A stretch of 64,000 nucleotides of DNA, from contig JAACMV010000030.1 in NCBI GenBank assembly GCA_010909725.1, positions 806,001-870,000 on the forward strand, given 5' to 3'. Source of the DNA: Picochlorum sp. 'celeri' (Eukaryota; Chlorophyta; Trebouxiophyceae). The translations under genes and the position numbers were made by a program. Of this stretch, positions 1 through 14,083 are shown one piece after another (positions within the stretch are counted from its first letter, which is position 1; each line of letters begins with the position of its first letter). The notes under the pieces are model-generated. The model worked only from the letters and a program-made list of their open reading frames with translations, ran no database searches and was not told the DNA's origin.

Positions 1-1547
1 TTATAGATTGTTCTCAAGCTGCTTGCAATATTTTGGATGTCTTCCGCAAAATCTTCAGAAGAATCATAGCTCAGAAGACGAAGGACTATTGTCATCTCAA
101 CACCCAGAACACCGACAAATCGCAGTACCTCGTGGAAATGTAATATAGCAAAAATCGCCGTACCTAAGCCACTAATGCCAGCAAAAGCGTAAGCTGGATT
201 CTTGGCGATGGATTTGGTTTCTTCCGTCAACGTCTCTGCCCTATCTGCAGCTATAGCAAGTGGCCCATCTTCGTAAAACTCCCTACCATCAATCTTGAAA
301 CCCTGGCGCCGATATTTCGCAAAGCCACCATCCATGATGTAAACTTTTCTAACACCTGCTTTGTAGCAGGCTCTAGAAACATCCTTTGAGATTTTTCCAT
401 TGCTATCCATCACAATAACAATCGTATCTCTGGATAACTTTGAAATGGATTTGATCTGTTCGGCTAAAATATCGGTTAGTAACATCTGACTGTTCGAAAC
501 TTGCCGAAGGATAGATGATGATAGAGTGGGATAAGGAATGGCAACACCTTTCCCTCGTGCACCAAGTTTTAGAAGGGGAACTCCATTCTCCATTCGATTT
601 CTTTCATCTCTGATGTCGACGAGAACTGCATCTTTGTTTTGCAGAATATCCATGGCCTGTTCGGGCTGGAAAACTCCACTGTACCCACCATAAATAAAGG
701 AGTAGCTAATGATCAACGACACGCCCAAAACGATTGAAATCACTAAAGCATATCCATCAGGGTTTTGGCTGTATGCATCCAGAGCTCTGTCTACTGCTGA
801 GAAAGCACTGGTCAATGTATCCCTTGCTTCTGGGGGAACTTGATCCAACAAGGAATCTTGAGCTTTTTTAAGAGTATTAGAGATCTCATCGATGTCTTTT
901 CCGGCCTCCAACTCGATCTGCTGGGCAAGCTGTCCCAAGCTTGATTGAATTGTGTCTATAGCTGAAGTCAACTGAACAGAGGTTGACGAGCCGGCTGAAA
1001 CTATGTCAGTCTCGATGTTTGATATCTCGCCAGATATTTTGTTCAGAATATCAGAGATTGCTTTGTTGGCCGTATCCAAGTCCAGAGAGTCTTTCAAATT
1101 GAGAAATGCATCTTGGTTTGCAGACACATCTGGTACTTTCTCTGCTGGCGACAGGAGTGTCTCCTTAAGTGCAGCCATCTTCTGTCTTGTATCTTCAATC
1201 GACTCTATCAACTCTCCACCCTCCTCATGAGCCAAAATCTCTGTTCCAGGAACTACTGACATGTCCGGGTTTTGGCCAGCCAGCGTTCTCCTTGGTCGAT
1301 AGTCACCAGGAGAGACCTTTCTGCCCAGTCTAGAGTCATGGAAAACATTTGGTTTTCTAACCTGTAAAGCACGGTAACAGATCACATCCATGTATCCAAC
1401 TCAACGACGAGGAAACCAATCTACATGGACTAGCAGGGAGAGAAAGGGCAGGCACCCCGTATCATCCGCATTGAACGTAGGAAGTCACGCAAATTCGAAA
1501 GAGAATTGATATCATACCTTTCCGAGAGTGAGGCTACGACTCATCAT
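1..1547 (-). CDS. CAS: CAS-like thylakoid rhodanese-domain protein (3' end missing)
   Basis: Two exons, 1518-1547 and 1361 down to the left edge; the 156-nt intron (1362-1517) joins in phase after a short MMSRSLTLGK exon. The protein has a long helical region, one membrane segment (VISIVLGVSLIISYSFIYGG) and a rhodanese-like domain with VDIRDERNRMENGVP and a VMDSNGK stretch. This order (amphipathic N-terminus, single TM, rhodanese-like domain) is that of the plant chloroplast calcium-sensing receptor CAS, a thylakoid protein that affects stomatal and photoprotective signalling. The usual rhodanese catalytic cysteine position holds an aspartate (VMDSNG), so catalysis is unlikely, as in CAS. A second hydrophobic stretch follows the domain. 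The first exon is not an obvious full transit peptide. The reading frame is open at base 1, so the C-terminus lies outside the window. Confidence 0.72.
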
Positions 1548-1872
1548 GCGAAAAATAAATCAGATAAGTAGAGCTAAACAGGATAAAACGTCGAACCCAA
1601 ATGTATTGATCCGCGAATACGTGAGACTCGCGGAATAATTGACTATTACTTTCTTTCAACACATCACAATACCATTGAGTCTCTTTCAGTCACAGTTGGT
1701 GGGATAGTTTTGAATGCCAATAAAAGATTGTGCTTGCGATTTCCCACAAGCCAACCGTGGTTGATGGGATAGATATCTAGGAGCCCTCTGGCCTCTGATT
1801 TGACCGATCGAACTGGCGAAATTTTGTGTCTTCCTGAGGCCTTCATTCCAGAATTCCGCATCAAGAAGGAAC
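1548..1872. promoter_or_regulatory. Intergenic region between divergent CAS-like and PUS3 genes
   Basis: This 325-bp stretch separates two divergently transcribed genes and probably holds both promoters. I see no recognisable element. The reading frame of the downstream gene stays open back to about 1804, so a further upstream exon boundary or an alternative start cannot be excluded. Confidence 0.35.
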
Positions 1873-3422
1873 ATGTTGAGTGTTCGTCCTTTGTCAGATT
1901 TAGATCAAATTGAATATTCTGAGATTTGGAAGCTTGATTTGCGTCACATTGTTGCCATGCCACAAGTCACTTGGGGAACCTGTCAGAAAGTTTATGAGGT
2001 ATTGGTTCCGGGATCGAAATATTCGAGTGATAAAGCAGCACAATTAGCATCTATCATGCGAAAGTTTTCTGATGAACTCCTCCAGCAATCTCCAGAAACG
2101 CGGAGGCGTGAACCAGGTGAGGGAAGGGAAACTGCTGCTTAGTAGTGGCCCAACAGACACCATTAATCATTGTAACTGCTGAGATTCCTGATCGATTCGC
2201 AATTCTTGCAGACGATAAGAAATCACAACGAGATATTGATTTTTCCAAGTACCAGAAGCGGCATATCGCACTGGATATTGCTTACCAAGGTTTTGAATAC
2301 CATGGATTTGCAAGGCAGGATGGGATAAACAAGACTATTGAAGAGGAATTGTTCTCAGCTATGCGTAAAACAAGACTGATTCCCAGTGGGATGACATGGA
2401 AAGAATTATCCTATTCTAGAGGTGGAAGGACAGACAAAGGAGTTAGCGCAGCGGGGCAAGTCATCGCCTTGGAGGTCAGGTCAAGAGCACTGTTGGGTGA
2501 GGGCTCCATCTCAGAAGAAATGGAGTTCGATTATCCGGCAATTCTTAATAAGGTACTCAACCCGGAAATACGTGTTCTAGGGTGGAAAACTGTTGAGCCA
2601 TCTTTTAGTGCTAGATTTAGTGCCAGGAGCAGGGAATATAAGTATTTCTTCATTGAGGAAAACCAAGAGTTGGATGTTCCTGCAATGCAGAAAGCAGCGA
2701 AATATTTAGTTGGCGAGCATGACTTTCGCAACTTTTGCAAGGCTGATATTCCAACAGTTTCAAACTTTGTACGGAAGATATTGTCGGCCTCCCTTCACAG
2801 AACAAGCTCATTGAAACTGGGAAACTTTACAGGTGTTGAACTTCATATAGAAGGGACAGCATTTCTCTGGCACCAGGTCTGTGTGATACTTATGATGAAG
2901 TCGCATAATGATCACAATATTGCCAACTGTTTCTTCTTACTCTGTAGATAAGGTGCATTGCCGCAGTTCTTCATGCGGTTGGGAAAGGATTGGAGCCTCC
3001 AGAAGTTGTACGAGACCTCCTGGACACGCAAACAAACGATAGAAAGCCGCAATATTCGATGGCTTCAGAACAACCGTTGCTGCTCAATCAGTGTTCGTAT
3101 GAAGGACTGTGCTTTAATAGATCCGAGCAAGTAGCATCATTGGTGAATAAGGAGATGTCAATGGAAATTTCGAGGTGAGTCCTTTATAAAGCTTACTGAA
3201 TACCATGGCCATTCGGCTGACTCTGGATGTTTGTTCGTATGTAGACTTCTTAGCAGAGCTCTTCTACTTGTTAGAATGCGTGAAAGAGTTATGAATGCTC
3301 CCATCACGAACCATTCAAAAACTATTGGTTCGAAAAAGCCGCATAATTACATCCCACTATTGAAAAGAATGAGGGAACCCAGCATCGAGGAGAGGCTTTT
3401 GCGCTATCAGCACTCGTCTTAA
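1873..3422 (+). CDS. PUS3: tRNA pseudouridine synthase, PUS3/Deg1 type
   Basis: Proposed exons are 1873-2116, 2212-2876, 2948-3174 and 3245-3422, which close in phase to 437 aa. The core begins at KYQKRHIALDIAYQGFEYHG and carries the TruA-family signature GRTDKGVSA with the catalytic Asp, then FSARFSAR, REYKYFF, HDFRNFCK and AFLWHQIRC. The spacing and the DFS..RRH-like lead-in fit eukaryotic Pus3, which makes pseudouridine 38/39 in the anticodon arm. The last three exons are firm. The first exon is less certain: its frame joins the core only through a 95-nt intron (2117-2211), and its 81 residues have no recognised domain, though Pus3 proteins often have a helical N-terminal extension. The core has no methionine ahead of it in frame, so some upstream exon must exist. 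Confidence 0.82.
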
Positions 3423-3483
3423 ACATGTAAAGCCATTTGCCTTCATCTTATTTATAATGATTGTTCGCTATTAAAATTCGTCT

Positions 3484-6400
3484 ATGGAGCGGCTCCTCGA
3501 AGCCGTACTAGGGTCCTTCCTTCGAGACTACGTGCATTCGTCAAAAGAAACTGAGAGTGGGGCCTTCAAAGCTTCGTGGACTGCTCGCGGCATCTCGCTG
3601 CACGACATTAATCTCAATATCAATAAAATCAATTTGCCAAGGGTGAATTTACGAAAAGCAACTGCAAAGTCTCTTGAAGTGAAAATTCCCTGGGCTTCCT
3701 TAGCAACACAGGCCATTGAGGTATGGGTTTGAGTTTTCCATAGATTCGTCGTCCAGTTTGTATCCGATGCGATGTTATAACCTAATGCACTGGATTGAAT
3801 TATCAGGTACACATAGTGGGCGTTGAATTGACAGCAGATGGAGACGTGACAGTTTCAAAGTCTGTTGAAGCTCCATTAGCAAAGCCATGGGACAACTGGC
3901 CAGATCCATCAGATTGTAGGAATTCATCGAGTAGTGGTGACTCTGGCGGTGGTTGGGTTGGTGAAAGTATTCAATCTAGATTGCTGCGAACTGCACTTCA
4001 GATCTCTGTTTTTGTTGATGGAGTATCAATTTTTGTCCATGATGGGCCTGACAGCTTCACCTGCCAAGTTGGCTCTTTTAGTTTGACCAACCTGGTGCTC
4101 GACGAATTACTAGATTTTGTGAAGAATCCTAGATGCTGGTTCAATAAGGGCTTGTGTCTTCGAAGTGCAGATATTGTGTGGAACAAGTCAGGCACAGTGG
4201 TTGCAAGATTGTCTGTGGACTCTATCCAGATTTCAGCACTGCTGCCTTCACGTCTTTTCATCTCGACTGACAAGCATGAGGACCAGTTTCTAATCCCACT
4301 GGGTGTGGAAGTCTCAACCATTGACTTGGATCTTTTTGATGGATTCTTTGAAGCTTTCAGAAAGAAGATCCAGGCTGCAGGCAAGCAGAATGGAAACATC
4401 GTGAATGATTCTGATCGTAATTACTTCCAATCCTTCTCGTCATTCATGAATTATAATGGAATAGCGTGGGCTTTAGACTGGGGTCTGACCATCTTGACAA
4501 TCAAAGTAAATGTACACATTGGTGATTTGCATCAAGATGGGTTTGCTTTGCCAGATAAGAATTTGCTGACAATACTGTTTCAGAACATCATTCACCGTTG
4601 CAGTCTAGAGGGAAGAATTATCGAGATGTTATTTGCACTGGGTTCGACATCGATGAGATTTCAAGATAGGAAGAGAGACAAGGCCTACAGTATATTTTCA
4701 GCCATCCCATTCCATGATCTTGAAACTGAGCATGCCATCACTGCAACTATTCGATCAGACCCATTCGAGGAAACCATTTTAAAACTCAACTGCACGAAAA
4801 TTGATGCGAATATTCCATGGGAATGTGAAGCATATGGCATCCATATCATGAATACTCTGAGGGATGAATTTCCAGCATCCTCGAGGGAATCTCAAGATGA
4901 AAGGCCCTCAGTTGCTCGTAAGCTCTTCTCTGAAGTCGCAGTTGAAATACATGATCTAGATATTGGTATTTCAAATCAAGATGATATGTTGTCACTCGTT
5001 TTGAAAAATGTGCATTTGAGCAGAGACATGAGTGGAAGTGTGAATGCTGCTGCCTATTTAATTTTTGCCCATCTCTCTAGTTCGTCGGATAGGGGAACAG
5101 CCACAGAGAAGATATCTAATTCAGTCCATTTTTGCTTTGAAGTGACTTCTGATGGTTGGAAATATTCATGGGATCCTTTAAGAGTTTGCGTAAAAACTGG
5201 TTCAGCCTTGGCACGGTTGACCTCCTGCTTGACAGGGAATCAAAATTGTCACAAGTTCCCATCGCTGCCTGTTTCGATCAAAATTGAGATCGGTTCTGAT
5301 GGATTCACATCTAATGCTTGGGGAAACGATGATCAGATGAGTGTCTCTTCAACAATGGACTTAACTCTTGGCATTGATGATCAAGCATTGTCTTTTCATT
5401 CAAGTTTTGATATTGAAAAAGCAGACAACGTAATGTCGATATTTTTGGGCGCTTCTGAGATTGACTTGGTTAAGTGTTCCAGTGATCATCAGAGGAGCAT
5501 ATTGCGCATCTTTTTGAGTGACGTGATCTTGAGACACAGCAAGACGTCCAAATCATGCCTTTTAGGGTGCATTGCAATTGATGCTCTAGCCATATCTTCG
5601 GACTTCTCTTCGATGTTCCTCATATTCGAGTATTTTTCTCTACATTATAGCCAGAATTCACCATCTTCGGGAAAAGAGTCGACGGGCAATCACAACCAGC
5701 ATGAAAATTTCAGGGTTGAAACGTTCTCGTTGACGCTGAGAAGCAGCAGCCAAAAGGATGCATTGTGCATTTGGCTGAGTGACGCGAGCTTCGTGAAAGA
5801 GCTCGATATAGAACATTTTCATATTCAAGATGGGGGAATACATCTCAAAAGGGGGCATGATGTGATCGAATGCCTTTCTTTTGCAAGGTTCGATTGATGC
5901 TTTTAAAGAATTGCACTTCATCTCAGGGTTTACACTATCCAGTTACAATGCAGGTCCAACCCATTATCTCCTATGACCAAAGCAACAATGAAGTCTAGCA
6001 ATCCAGGGGAAATTGATCGAGACTTGGAGGTTCTTGATCTCGAAATCAAGGTTTACCCTTGCATGCCAATCTTCCTAGGTGAAGTGATAGCAATGAAGAA
6101 CTGCTTGCAAAATACATGGAAGAATATAACATTATCTATGAATCCCTCCAAGATCCGAAAGTCCCATTGCTGTATCCAGTCATCTATGATGGTTCGGATT
6201 AGATCTCTTGATGTATCTCTGCAGGATGAATCAAGCAGTGCTGAGATCCAACTTGGGGTTCACTTAAGAGAAGTTTGTGTGCATTACATCCAGAAGAGTC
6301 TTATCAGCAAGCGATTCTGGCTTGACAGTATTTTAAATACTGAAAACGATGCGAAATTGCTTACTTGGATAGAATCAGGATCAGTTTCGACCTCAGGTAA

Positions 6401-9400
6401 GGTGACTAGGTTCCATTGTATTAGGATTGAACGCTCCTCACATGATGCTGATTTTCAGGGAATTCTGGCCATGCTACCCCTCTAGTTTTGCCATTCTCGC
6501 TCTTTCTGAGTGCATATACGTGGCCGATTGGGAATAGAAAATTTATATCTGCTTCCACCTCTCATGTTGTGTTCCAAGTTGATGTCAACAGTTTGAAAGA
6601 TATTTCATCCATGCTAAGATCGTATTCATCCAGCAGCAAAATACATGACAATGAATATTGCCCAGATAATGAAGTTCTGAAAATGTTTCACAGCGATGAC
6701 GATCTTCGTTCGAGACCGTCTCTACTTTCAAGGACCTGTGATCGCAAAATTTTTGATGCTGAAGTATCAGTAGAAATCGTTGTCCATGACATCAGTGCAT
6801 ACTCATTCTCTTGGACATATCGCCATCCCAGGAGTGTCAATCGGTTACACTTCAAGGTAACGGAATAACCACTGTCGACCGATTGAGAGGTACAAATTTG
6901 CCAACGAATGCTATGTTTGACTTGTAGGAATTAGCCATCATGCCTGCTTTCATTGGATCATGCTTCAAACTATCATGCATAGGCCCACTCCAGGACAAGG
7001 AAGTTGTCATAGCAGCTTTTATGGTGGATTCAACTGATTTTATGCTACGTTTGAAGACCGTGCAACCCAGTTGTGGATGGTGCCTATCCTGGGACAAGAA
7101 GATGGAAGAAGATGATTTGATTTTACTTTTGAAATCGATCTCGATTTTTTCCTCTGATGCCGATCTCAGACATTCTCCTCTCAACTGTTCGGTTTCATTC
7201 TCGTTTATAGCGCATAAAATAACCGCAACGTTTCTTGCAATCAGCTGGCCATTTGGAGAATGTCTGGGTGGTCATGTAGGAGTGAATGTCCTATCAGAGT
7301 TCTCCTGGCTCGAGCCGAATATTTCCATGACTTCATACCATCAGCTAATAGAGATTTCAGGCTCAGGAAAATTGTTCGTAGACTACACTGATCCGTTTGA
7401 TTTCACCCCCTTGCGATTAATGGACTGTCCAGACTTGACTGCCAGCTATACATTCATGCTGCAAGACAGGGAGAGTTCATCACAGGACAATGGCGAATCG
7501 CTTACCTGTGGTGCAACGGAAACTGTGGAGACTCACACTCTATGCCTTGATACTAACTCAAGAATCAATCTGATCACAAGCAGATATGTGTTGTACGATC
7601 TCCGACATCTATGGAAACTGGCCTCAGAGGAGTTCCCCTTCTATCCCTTGAAAATCAGGAATAATTCGTCATCCCAGGTATCGATAAAGCAATTAGGATG
7701 CTCTGAAGAGATCAGATTAGGGAGAAATAGTGATAAATGGTATCCACTGCGTCACAATAAACCGAAATTCCTCCAGTTTTCATGTCAATCCCAGTCAAAA
7801 ACTACCTGGTCCAGAGGAGTCTATGTACGTGTACATGTTTTGCTCTTCAAGGTTTGAACCACGGAACTGAGTAATAGAGTATCGAATTTATGCAGATTTT
7901 GAAAGAAGAACAATGTTTGCGCATAAACATTCCCCCAACAGTGGTATTGAGTGTGAAGATTGTTCGAACTCATTCAGATGGGGTGATTGTGACTTTAAAT
8001 GATGGGCTTCATCTCAAAAACTCGACAACCAAGCTCACATTCGTCTGCCTAAATGGTCAAGAACTGCGCTTAGATCCCGGCCAAAAGTGCTCTGTGCCGT
8101 CGACAGAATGCGAATTGATGATCAAGCTTAGCAATGGATGGTCAAACAGATTTTGTTTGGACAGTGAATCCAAGGTACGTCTGCCTCCATGGAAATGATA
8201 ATTTTATGAATGCACCTGGTTGCAAGCAGTACACGCACATAATATGTATATATATGGTGGATGACTGAATGCTATCTGCGCAGATCGTGGAGGCTGAGAA
8301 TCCCACAGAGACACTTGATATTGACACTTTCCCAACACCACCTGTGCTCATCAACAGTGGACGCTGTGCTTCGGACTGCGTCTATCATATTTGCTACCCA
8401 GTGACGTTAAAGAACTCGCTAGATCAAAACTTGGCCATCTCTGGAAGGGCAGATACGGCAGAAACTCGAATACTGCTCAAAGAATCATCCATGGACTTGA
8501 TTCTCAGAGAATCTGGTGGAAAGGTGTGCACTTTGTCTCGAGAAGATCGACAAGCTAGAGAGGACTTCATCGGACTCTTCTGTCCGGGTTACGCTACACA
8601 GGAAGGAGGCGACAGTAGAAATCAAATATCGCACCTCACACAATCAGAAATTTTGGCTCCTGCTCCAGGTCAGTGGACACGTCTATCACTTCCCCCAGAA
8701 TATGTCGAGAGGGATGGAAAGACCCCCACTAACGTGATTTTGCAATCATGCATCACACCGTACAACACATTAGAGCTGAAATTTTCGAACGAATTGTACC
8801 TTTGCAATACCACATGCAGAACTGTGAAGTTTTTGGTACGTAGTAATTCTACCTTTGTGTTCAAAGTAGTGGTATATTTAAAAGCTTACTCGATCCTGTC
8901 CCATATTCTTGCAGATGGATAGTGGTGAGGTTTTGGTACTCCCTTCCCAGACTTCAGGTATCAATGCACCAATGGCGAACTATCTCAGGGTGGCGATTAG
9001 TCCATCGCAGGACTCTGGCGATGTTTGGTACACAACTTCGACCATCGATGTTACTATGTCATCTCAGATGATTATCGATGCGACGGATCAGGATATCCAG
9101 CAGTCAGTGAAGCTATTTATTGATATTGATATAGCCAGCCAATGTCCTTCAAAGATCGTGCTGAAACCTTTTTACTATATCACGAACTTGACCTCTTTCG
9201 TCCTCTCGCACGGCGTTGAGAAGGTTTCTGAAACCGAGACGAAACCACTGCTCTACCCACTGGACCTCAGGGCTCAAACGATCAAAATCAAACAGATGAA
9301 GCACAAAAAAGATGGTAAAATGATCCTCGTTGGCTACCTGATGTTGCCACTACTAGAGAAGGATCGGCTTGATTTCCATCAAGGAAACACAGAAGGCCTC

Positions 9401-11319
9401 ACTTGCAAGACGGTCCGAAAACCCGACATGGTTCATTTCATTGTGATGTCAGACAGCACTGAATTGATGGTCAGGAACAAGCTGGACGTGCAACTTTGCA
9501 TTGATATACTCTCTAGAGACATGGAGATGTTGCGATCATATCATTTAGAGCAAGACTCGCAGAAGACTCTGCACTTGGGGCACTCTGATGCATCAATACA
9601 AGTCAGAGTGAACGAAAGCAATTTTACTGTAGACGCAGTTACAAAAATAGCAGTGGGCGAAGTAGTTCGATATCCGCACTTCCTGATTCGTCGTACAAAT
9701 CTTCATTCCATTGAGATTCGCCACGTGGGGCGATCATACAAGCAAAAAATATCGCGGTATTCTTTCAGATGTTCGCGATTTTCTATCCTATACCACAGTA
9801 GGCCCCAGAACAGTGAGGAAGATCGCATTCTTGAATTGGAGATGCACGGCGTCTCGGTGCGCTTACAGACCAATGCAGCCTTGGAAACGTACTCAACCGA
9901 TTTCAGGATTGACAACTATTTTATGTATTTAGAAGCGTTCTCGAGAAGAAGTAATATTATCAGTGGAGAGTCACCTGCAGCGACCTTGAACTGTCAGGTA
10001 AGTCAATTCGCAGCAAGTGGCGCGATCTTCATACGAGTAGACCTTCACATTATCTATGCAGGGCTTTTTGACGGACATTCACAAGCATCATAAGATCGAT
10101 GCTATCGAGGGATCTCTTGGGACTCTCTTTGTTGCAATCGACGATGCAACCATTGAAGCTTTAGTTGATATCTGGGGCGATTTCCGAGTCGATGAGGTCC
10201 ATTCCAGTCTCACGGATGATACTTTTGTCGATCTGCAAGAGATGAGGAACACCCCGGTTTGCATCCAGAAATTCATGCTCAAGCCTATCAATATTTTCCT
10301 CGATAGTCGTCTGTCAAGATCCGCGTGGCTACCCTTTGCTATCAATACGTCAAGGTATGAGTTGGTTGATTGAGAATTTTATTTCTTTGTGAATTCCCGA
10401 TAAAGCATCATGTTATTATTGCAGAGCTCCGATCTCCGTCGCAGCTATATCGTACGAGGGGGAGAGGAGCGCATATGAGGTTGTTAGGCTCCTGCGTGAG
10501 GATGTTGGTGATAGCCTGTTTCGAAGTGCTCCCTATCTATTAGGATCGCTGCAGCTTCTTTTTGATCCTGTTGGGATGTTCCGTTCACTGCGCAGGGGAT
10601 TGTCAGGCATAGTCAATCTTCCTGTTGAGGGCATTCGGAAAAAATCGCTTACTTCTTTTCTCTCTGGAGTGGGCCATGGATCGGCGAACTTTTTCAAGGA
10701 GATATCTGGTACGTTTTGGTGCAGGGTATCGCATTGTCAACATGCGTCTCATCGTCATTTGCATATGTCTTCAGGTTGGAGTTATAGCACGGCAATAGGA
10801 TTCTCGAAATCCATTGCAGATATTTTGCGAAAGAATCCATCTATTACAGAGAGACAGAGTAGAAAAGGACAGGAGTTTATCGAAGAACCTGATGTGAGAA
10901 TGTCCAGGCCCCTTGTCTATGGTGTTCAGAACCTGGTCAATCTTTCTTCCAAACTCGGGACAGTTTTATGGTATCGGGACATTTTACAAGCCAAGGTTTC
11001 GCTGAAGACAGATCCAAAGTTTTCCATCAAGATTGTCTCTCCTGTGCTGCTCATTCATGACCAAGGTTTGGTTGTATTTGCACACTGGGGTACGACTGCA
11101 AGTTTCCAGATTCTCTCCACGTGCGACTCTCAGATTTGTGCGGTGAAGGGTACCCAAGAGATTATCATTGAGAGTGGGCATTGTACAACCTTTGGTGGCC
11201 ATGAGAGCCAACAACAGTCTCGAGAATCTATAATCAGGCTGTGCATTGCCCCTGATGATTTTGAAACAGTGTTGCTGATTTTCAAGGAGGTTTGGGAGGG
11301 ACATACTTCGTCTACATAA
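3484..11319 (+). CDS. VPS13: VPS13-family bridge-like lipid transfer protein
   Basis: Eleven exons: 3484-3720, 3807-5887, 5954-6396, 6459-6856, 6928-7824, 7896-8174, 8284-8835, 8915-9997, 10062-10354, 10425-10708, 10775-11319. All phases close to give 2363 aa. The N-terminus (LLEAVLGSFLRDYV, then a hydrophobic-polar pattern ending VKIPWASL) resembles the chorein domain. The central part has the beta-rich SHR-BD-like region with WYPLRHNK and LSNGWSNRF. The C-terminal part (LGSLQLLFDPVGMFRSLRRG, then GHGSANFFKEISGWS) matches the VPS13/ATG2-type C-terminal helices. Such proteins channel phospholipids between organelles at contact sites. It is shorter than typical 3000-residue VPS13 proteins. The start codon is 61 bp after the PUS3 stop, and the stop is 48 bp from the convergent VPS39 stop. 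Subtype (VPS13A/C/D against B) is not settled. Confidence 0.85.
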
Positions 11320-11367
11320 TTGATATATACATATTAATGTACAAGATGACATTCAAAATTTTGTTCA

Positions 11368-13942
11368 TTACTTGATTCTCGTAAAGCATGAATAGTGGTA
11401 TAGCTGATTGTTGGAGCATACATGAGCTGAAGCTCCCAACTGCTTCTGACACATGGGGCACATCTTCTCTCCCGAAACAATATGTCTTCTGCATTGCTCT
11501 TGCATACGCGTGTTGCAAATGGTTTGCAGTTTTCCCTTTGCAAGATGTTTCATCATGTACAGTTTCTTCTGATGCTCCTTCAAAGTCCATATTGAGGCTG
11601 TGATGTATTCATTGCATTCGTGTATTCCCATCTGAAGAAGGACACATTATCTAGGTGGTAAGTACGCGTGTATAAAGATCACAACAAAAACAACAATGAC
11701 GAACCCTATCAGGTATGCAGCCAAGAGTCTGTATGACGAGATCCGGCGATATATTTCTGCTCAAAATCTGTAAAACACTGCTGTTTGCTTGCTGTGATTT
11801 CAGGGCCACTTTGAGTAAGTCCACAAATACATTCTTGTCACCAACTCTTCTGCAGTATCTCTCAGCCTTGGCAGGATCTTCAAGGTCCACAATTAGAATC
11901 TCCAGAGCTTTCTTGTGCTGCTTCAGTTTTTCCAGAACAAGTACCATTGCATCATGAGAATATTGCCCTTCTGAGAGGAGACGCCGTAATTTATTCAAGT
12001 CCAAAGTGTGAGCATATCTGTCTAATAGATGTGTAAGCTTGTCCAAAAGATTGGCAGATGTCTTGTTGTTGGCAAGCATTTGGAGATACAACTCGGCCAA
12101 TATCTGGCGATCATCCCACACGGAAGTAGAATTTTCCCCAAGATCCATTTCTTTGATTTGTAGAATTTCTTCCAAATACTGGGCAGAATACAGCAAAGAG
12201 CCATCCTGTGATAATATCGAGACTGCCACTTTTGTGGGAATTGATGGGTACAGATGTTGAAACATGGTCACCGTTGCGTCCGGATCTAAACTCATCATCC
12301 ACCTGCAATGATACTTCACGAGCGAGATCTCTGGGTTGACTATTGATGACAAATATTTGACTGCTGCCCATGCCCCTGGCTGACCTTTTAATTCTGCAGA
12401 TGTGCCGGCAGGCCTTGGGATTACCTTTTCTGGATCCAAACTAAGCTTTTTGATCAATTCCATCGCCGTGGAGTGATGTCCTTGTATATTGTACAATTGC
12501 AAGAGCTCAGAATACAAACCTCGCTTCTGCAACGCAACTCTGCTACTTTCATAATCTACGTTGTTGTCCCTTCTCTGGAGAAACTGCAAAACACTTCCCG
12601 TAGTAGTGTTATCAGACATGATTAAGAGACAGTTCAATATTGCAGTGTCTATCATTGTTTTGACCGCCGCAGATGGGTCAGGAGAAGACAAAATCCTGCT
12701 CCGATGTGACCATAAATACGGCAACAGAGCATTCGACAATTGCTCTCGTTCACTGATGCAGTCAATTGCCACTGCTCTGACATTGTCGCTCGTAGTTTTC
12801 CATCTGAGCGACGCTGGCAGCAAAAACTCGAAAACATGTAGCATTTTGACGGTGTCATCACCACAAGCGATTGACAAATTCAGCATGCCATTCTCATAAT
12901 CTTTTTCGTCACAAATCTGAGAGTAGGCCAAGTTGAATACCACTTTGGTTTCCAACGAGTGCATGATAGGCTTTTGCCTTCTCACAAGATGTAATGCTGT
13001 ATCAAACAACTTGGATTGTATTAGCCCATCCACCACATCTGCAAACCTGTCCAGGTCCAAAATTTTGATGGTAATCTCTTTGGTTTCTTTTCTCACGATG
13101 TAGAGCCTTGGCGGGCTCTCTGTAATACAACAATCCTCCTGATTGCTCTCAAATATAAAATTGTCACAGGTCTTGTTGTCAGAAAGAGACACGTGAGGCA
13201 TCATGCCCAACATTGTGCCATCACTGGAGAAGAAACAATCAAAGCCTGATTGCAATGCAACGACCTTGTCCACCAGAAAGGGAAGAGGACATGGTTTGGC
13301 AGATACACGAATTTTACCCTTTCTATATTCACAATAATACACGCTGCCAGCTGCATCGACCAGCATGATGCCATGTGGGGGTACAGAAGATATAGAATGC
13401 CAAGGGCTGGTCATGGAATTGATCTTTTGCACACTCTTCTGTCCCACCAGACAACACGTACCATTCGAATATAGAACAAGCAGTTTCTTCGAATCACCGA
13501 GCACAACAAAGTCTTTGACATCGTCCCTTTCGAGATTCCACACAGTTTCAAATCCTGTGAGCTCTTTGTTCATCTTTGCAACACTCTTTGCTTGTTTTAG
13601 AAAAACCGCACCACATCCAACAACCAGCACCACTGGTGACTTTTTGATCTTGATTTCCTTGACGCCATTGTTCCGAAACACGCATAGGATTTCCTCAGTT
13701 GACGAAGCACAACAAATCGCATCGCCTAGAACCTGAACGTCAACTCGCCCAGCAAAGCTTCTCCCTAGTACAATTCGTAATGAATCTAAATCAATCAGGT
13801 ATATTTCCGAGGTGCCATCGGACGTCTTGAACGTATTCAGTAGCAACAACGAGGAGCTCTTTCTGAAGGCGTGCGCAGAGACAATGGTACATCCTTGTGT
13901 AATAATGTCTTTGAGAGAAATTTGCCGTTCAGTCTTATGCAT
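11368..13942 (-). CDS. VPS39: VPS39/Vam6-like HOPS tethering subunit
   Basis: Two exons, 11705-13942 and 11368-11631, with a 73-nt intron; total 833 aa against about 880 for human VPS39. The N-terminal 300 residues look like a CNH/beta-propeller. The middle is a helical CHC-like solenoid (EILIVDLEDPAKAERYC, matching the Vam6 ALEIY..DT..AE.YC motif). The second exon has the C-terminal zinc-binding domain, MCPMCQKQLGASA ending in HYSCF, which is diagnostic for the Vps39 family. In known systems VPS39 links Rab7-type GTPases to the HOPS complex at late endosomes and vacuoles and also works at mitochondria-vacuole contacts. The intron donor GTTCGT is weaker than usual here, but removing it restores the family alignment. 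TGFBRAP1/Vps3 is the closest alternative identity. Confidence 0.82.
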
Positions 13943-14083
13943 TTTTTAGTAGTAATAGATCAGGCTTCAAATATTATAAGGCTCCAAAAAGGAAGAAAAA
14001 AAATTTTGATTCCGTAATTTGTATATTTAAAACAATATCTGACTATATTATCCACAAAAATTCCGAAAGGTACATCGAAGCAC

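Noticed and set aside
2117..2142. A 26-nt intron in the PUS3 gene
   Set aside because: A 95-nt intron (2117-2211) using the same donor and a better acceptor also closes the phase and matches local intron sizes.
8516..8737. Alternative plus-strand frame inside a VPS13 exon
   Set aside because: It looks protein-like, but the main frame is uninterrupted across the exon and joins both flanking exons in phase.
11632..11665. A 34-nt intron starting GTACTTACC in VPS39
   Set aside because: It would leave a Cys/Phe-rich insertion that breaks the Vps39 family pattern. The 73-nt intron from 11704 removes it.
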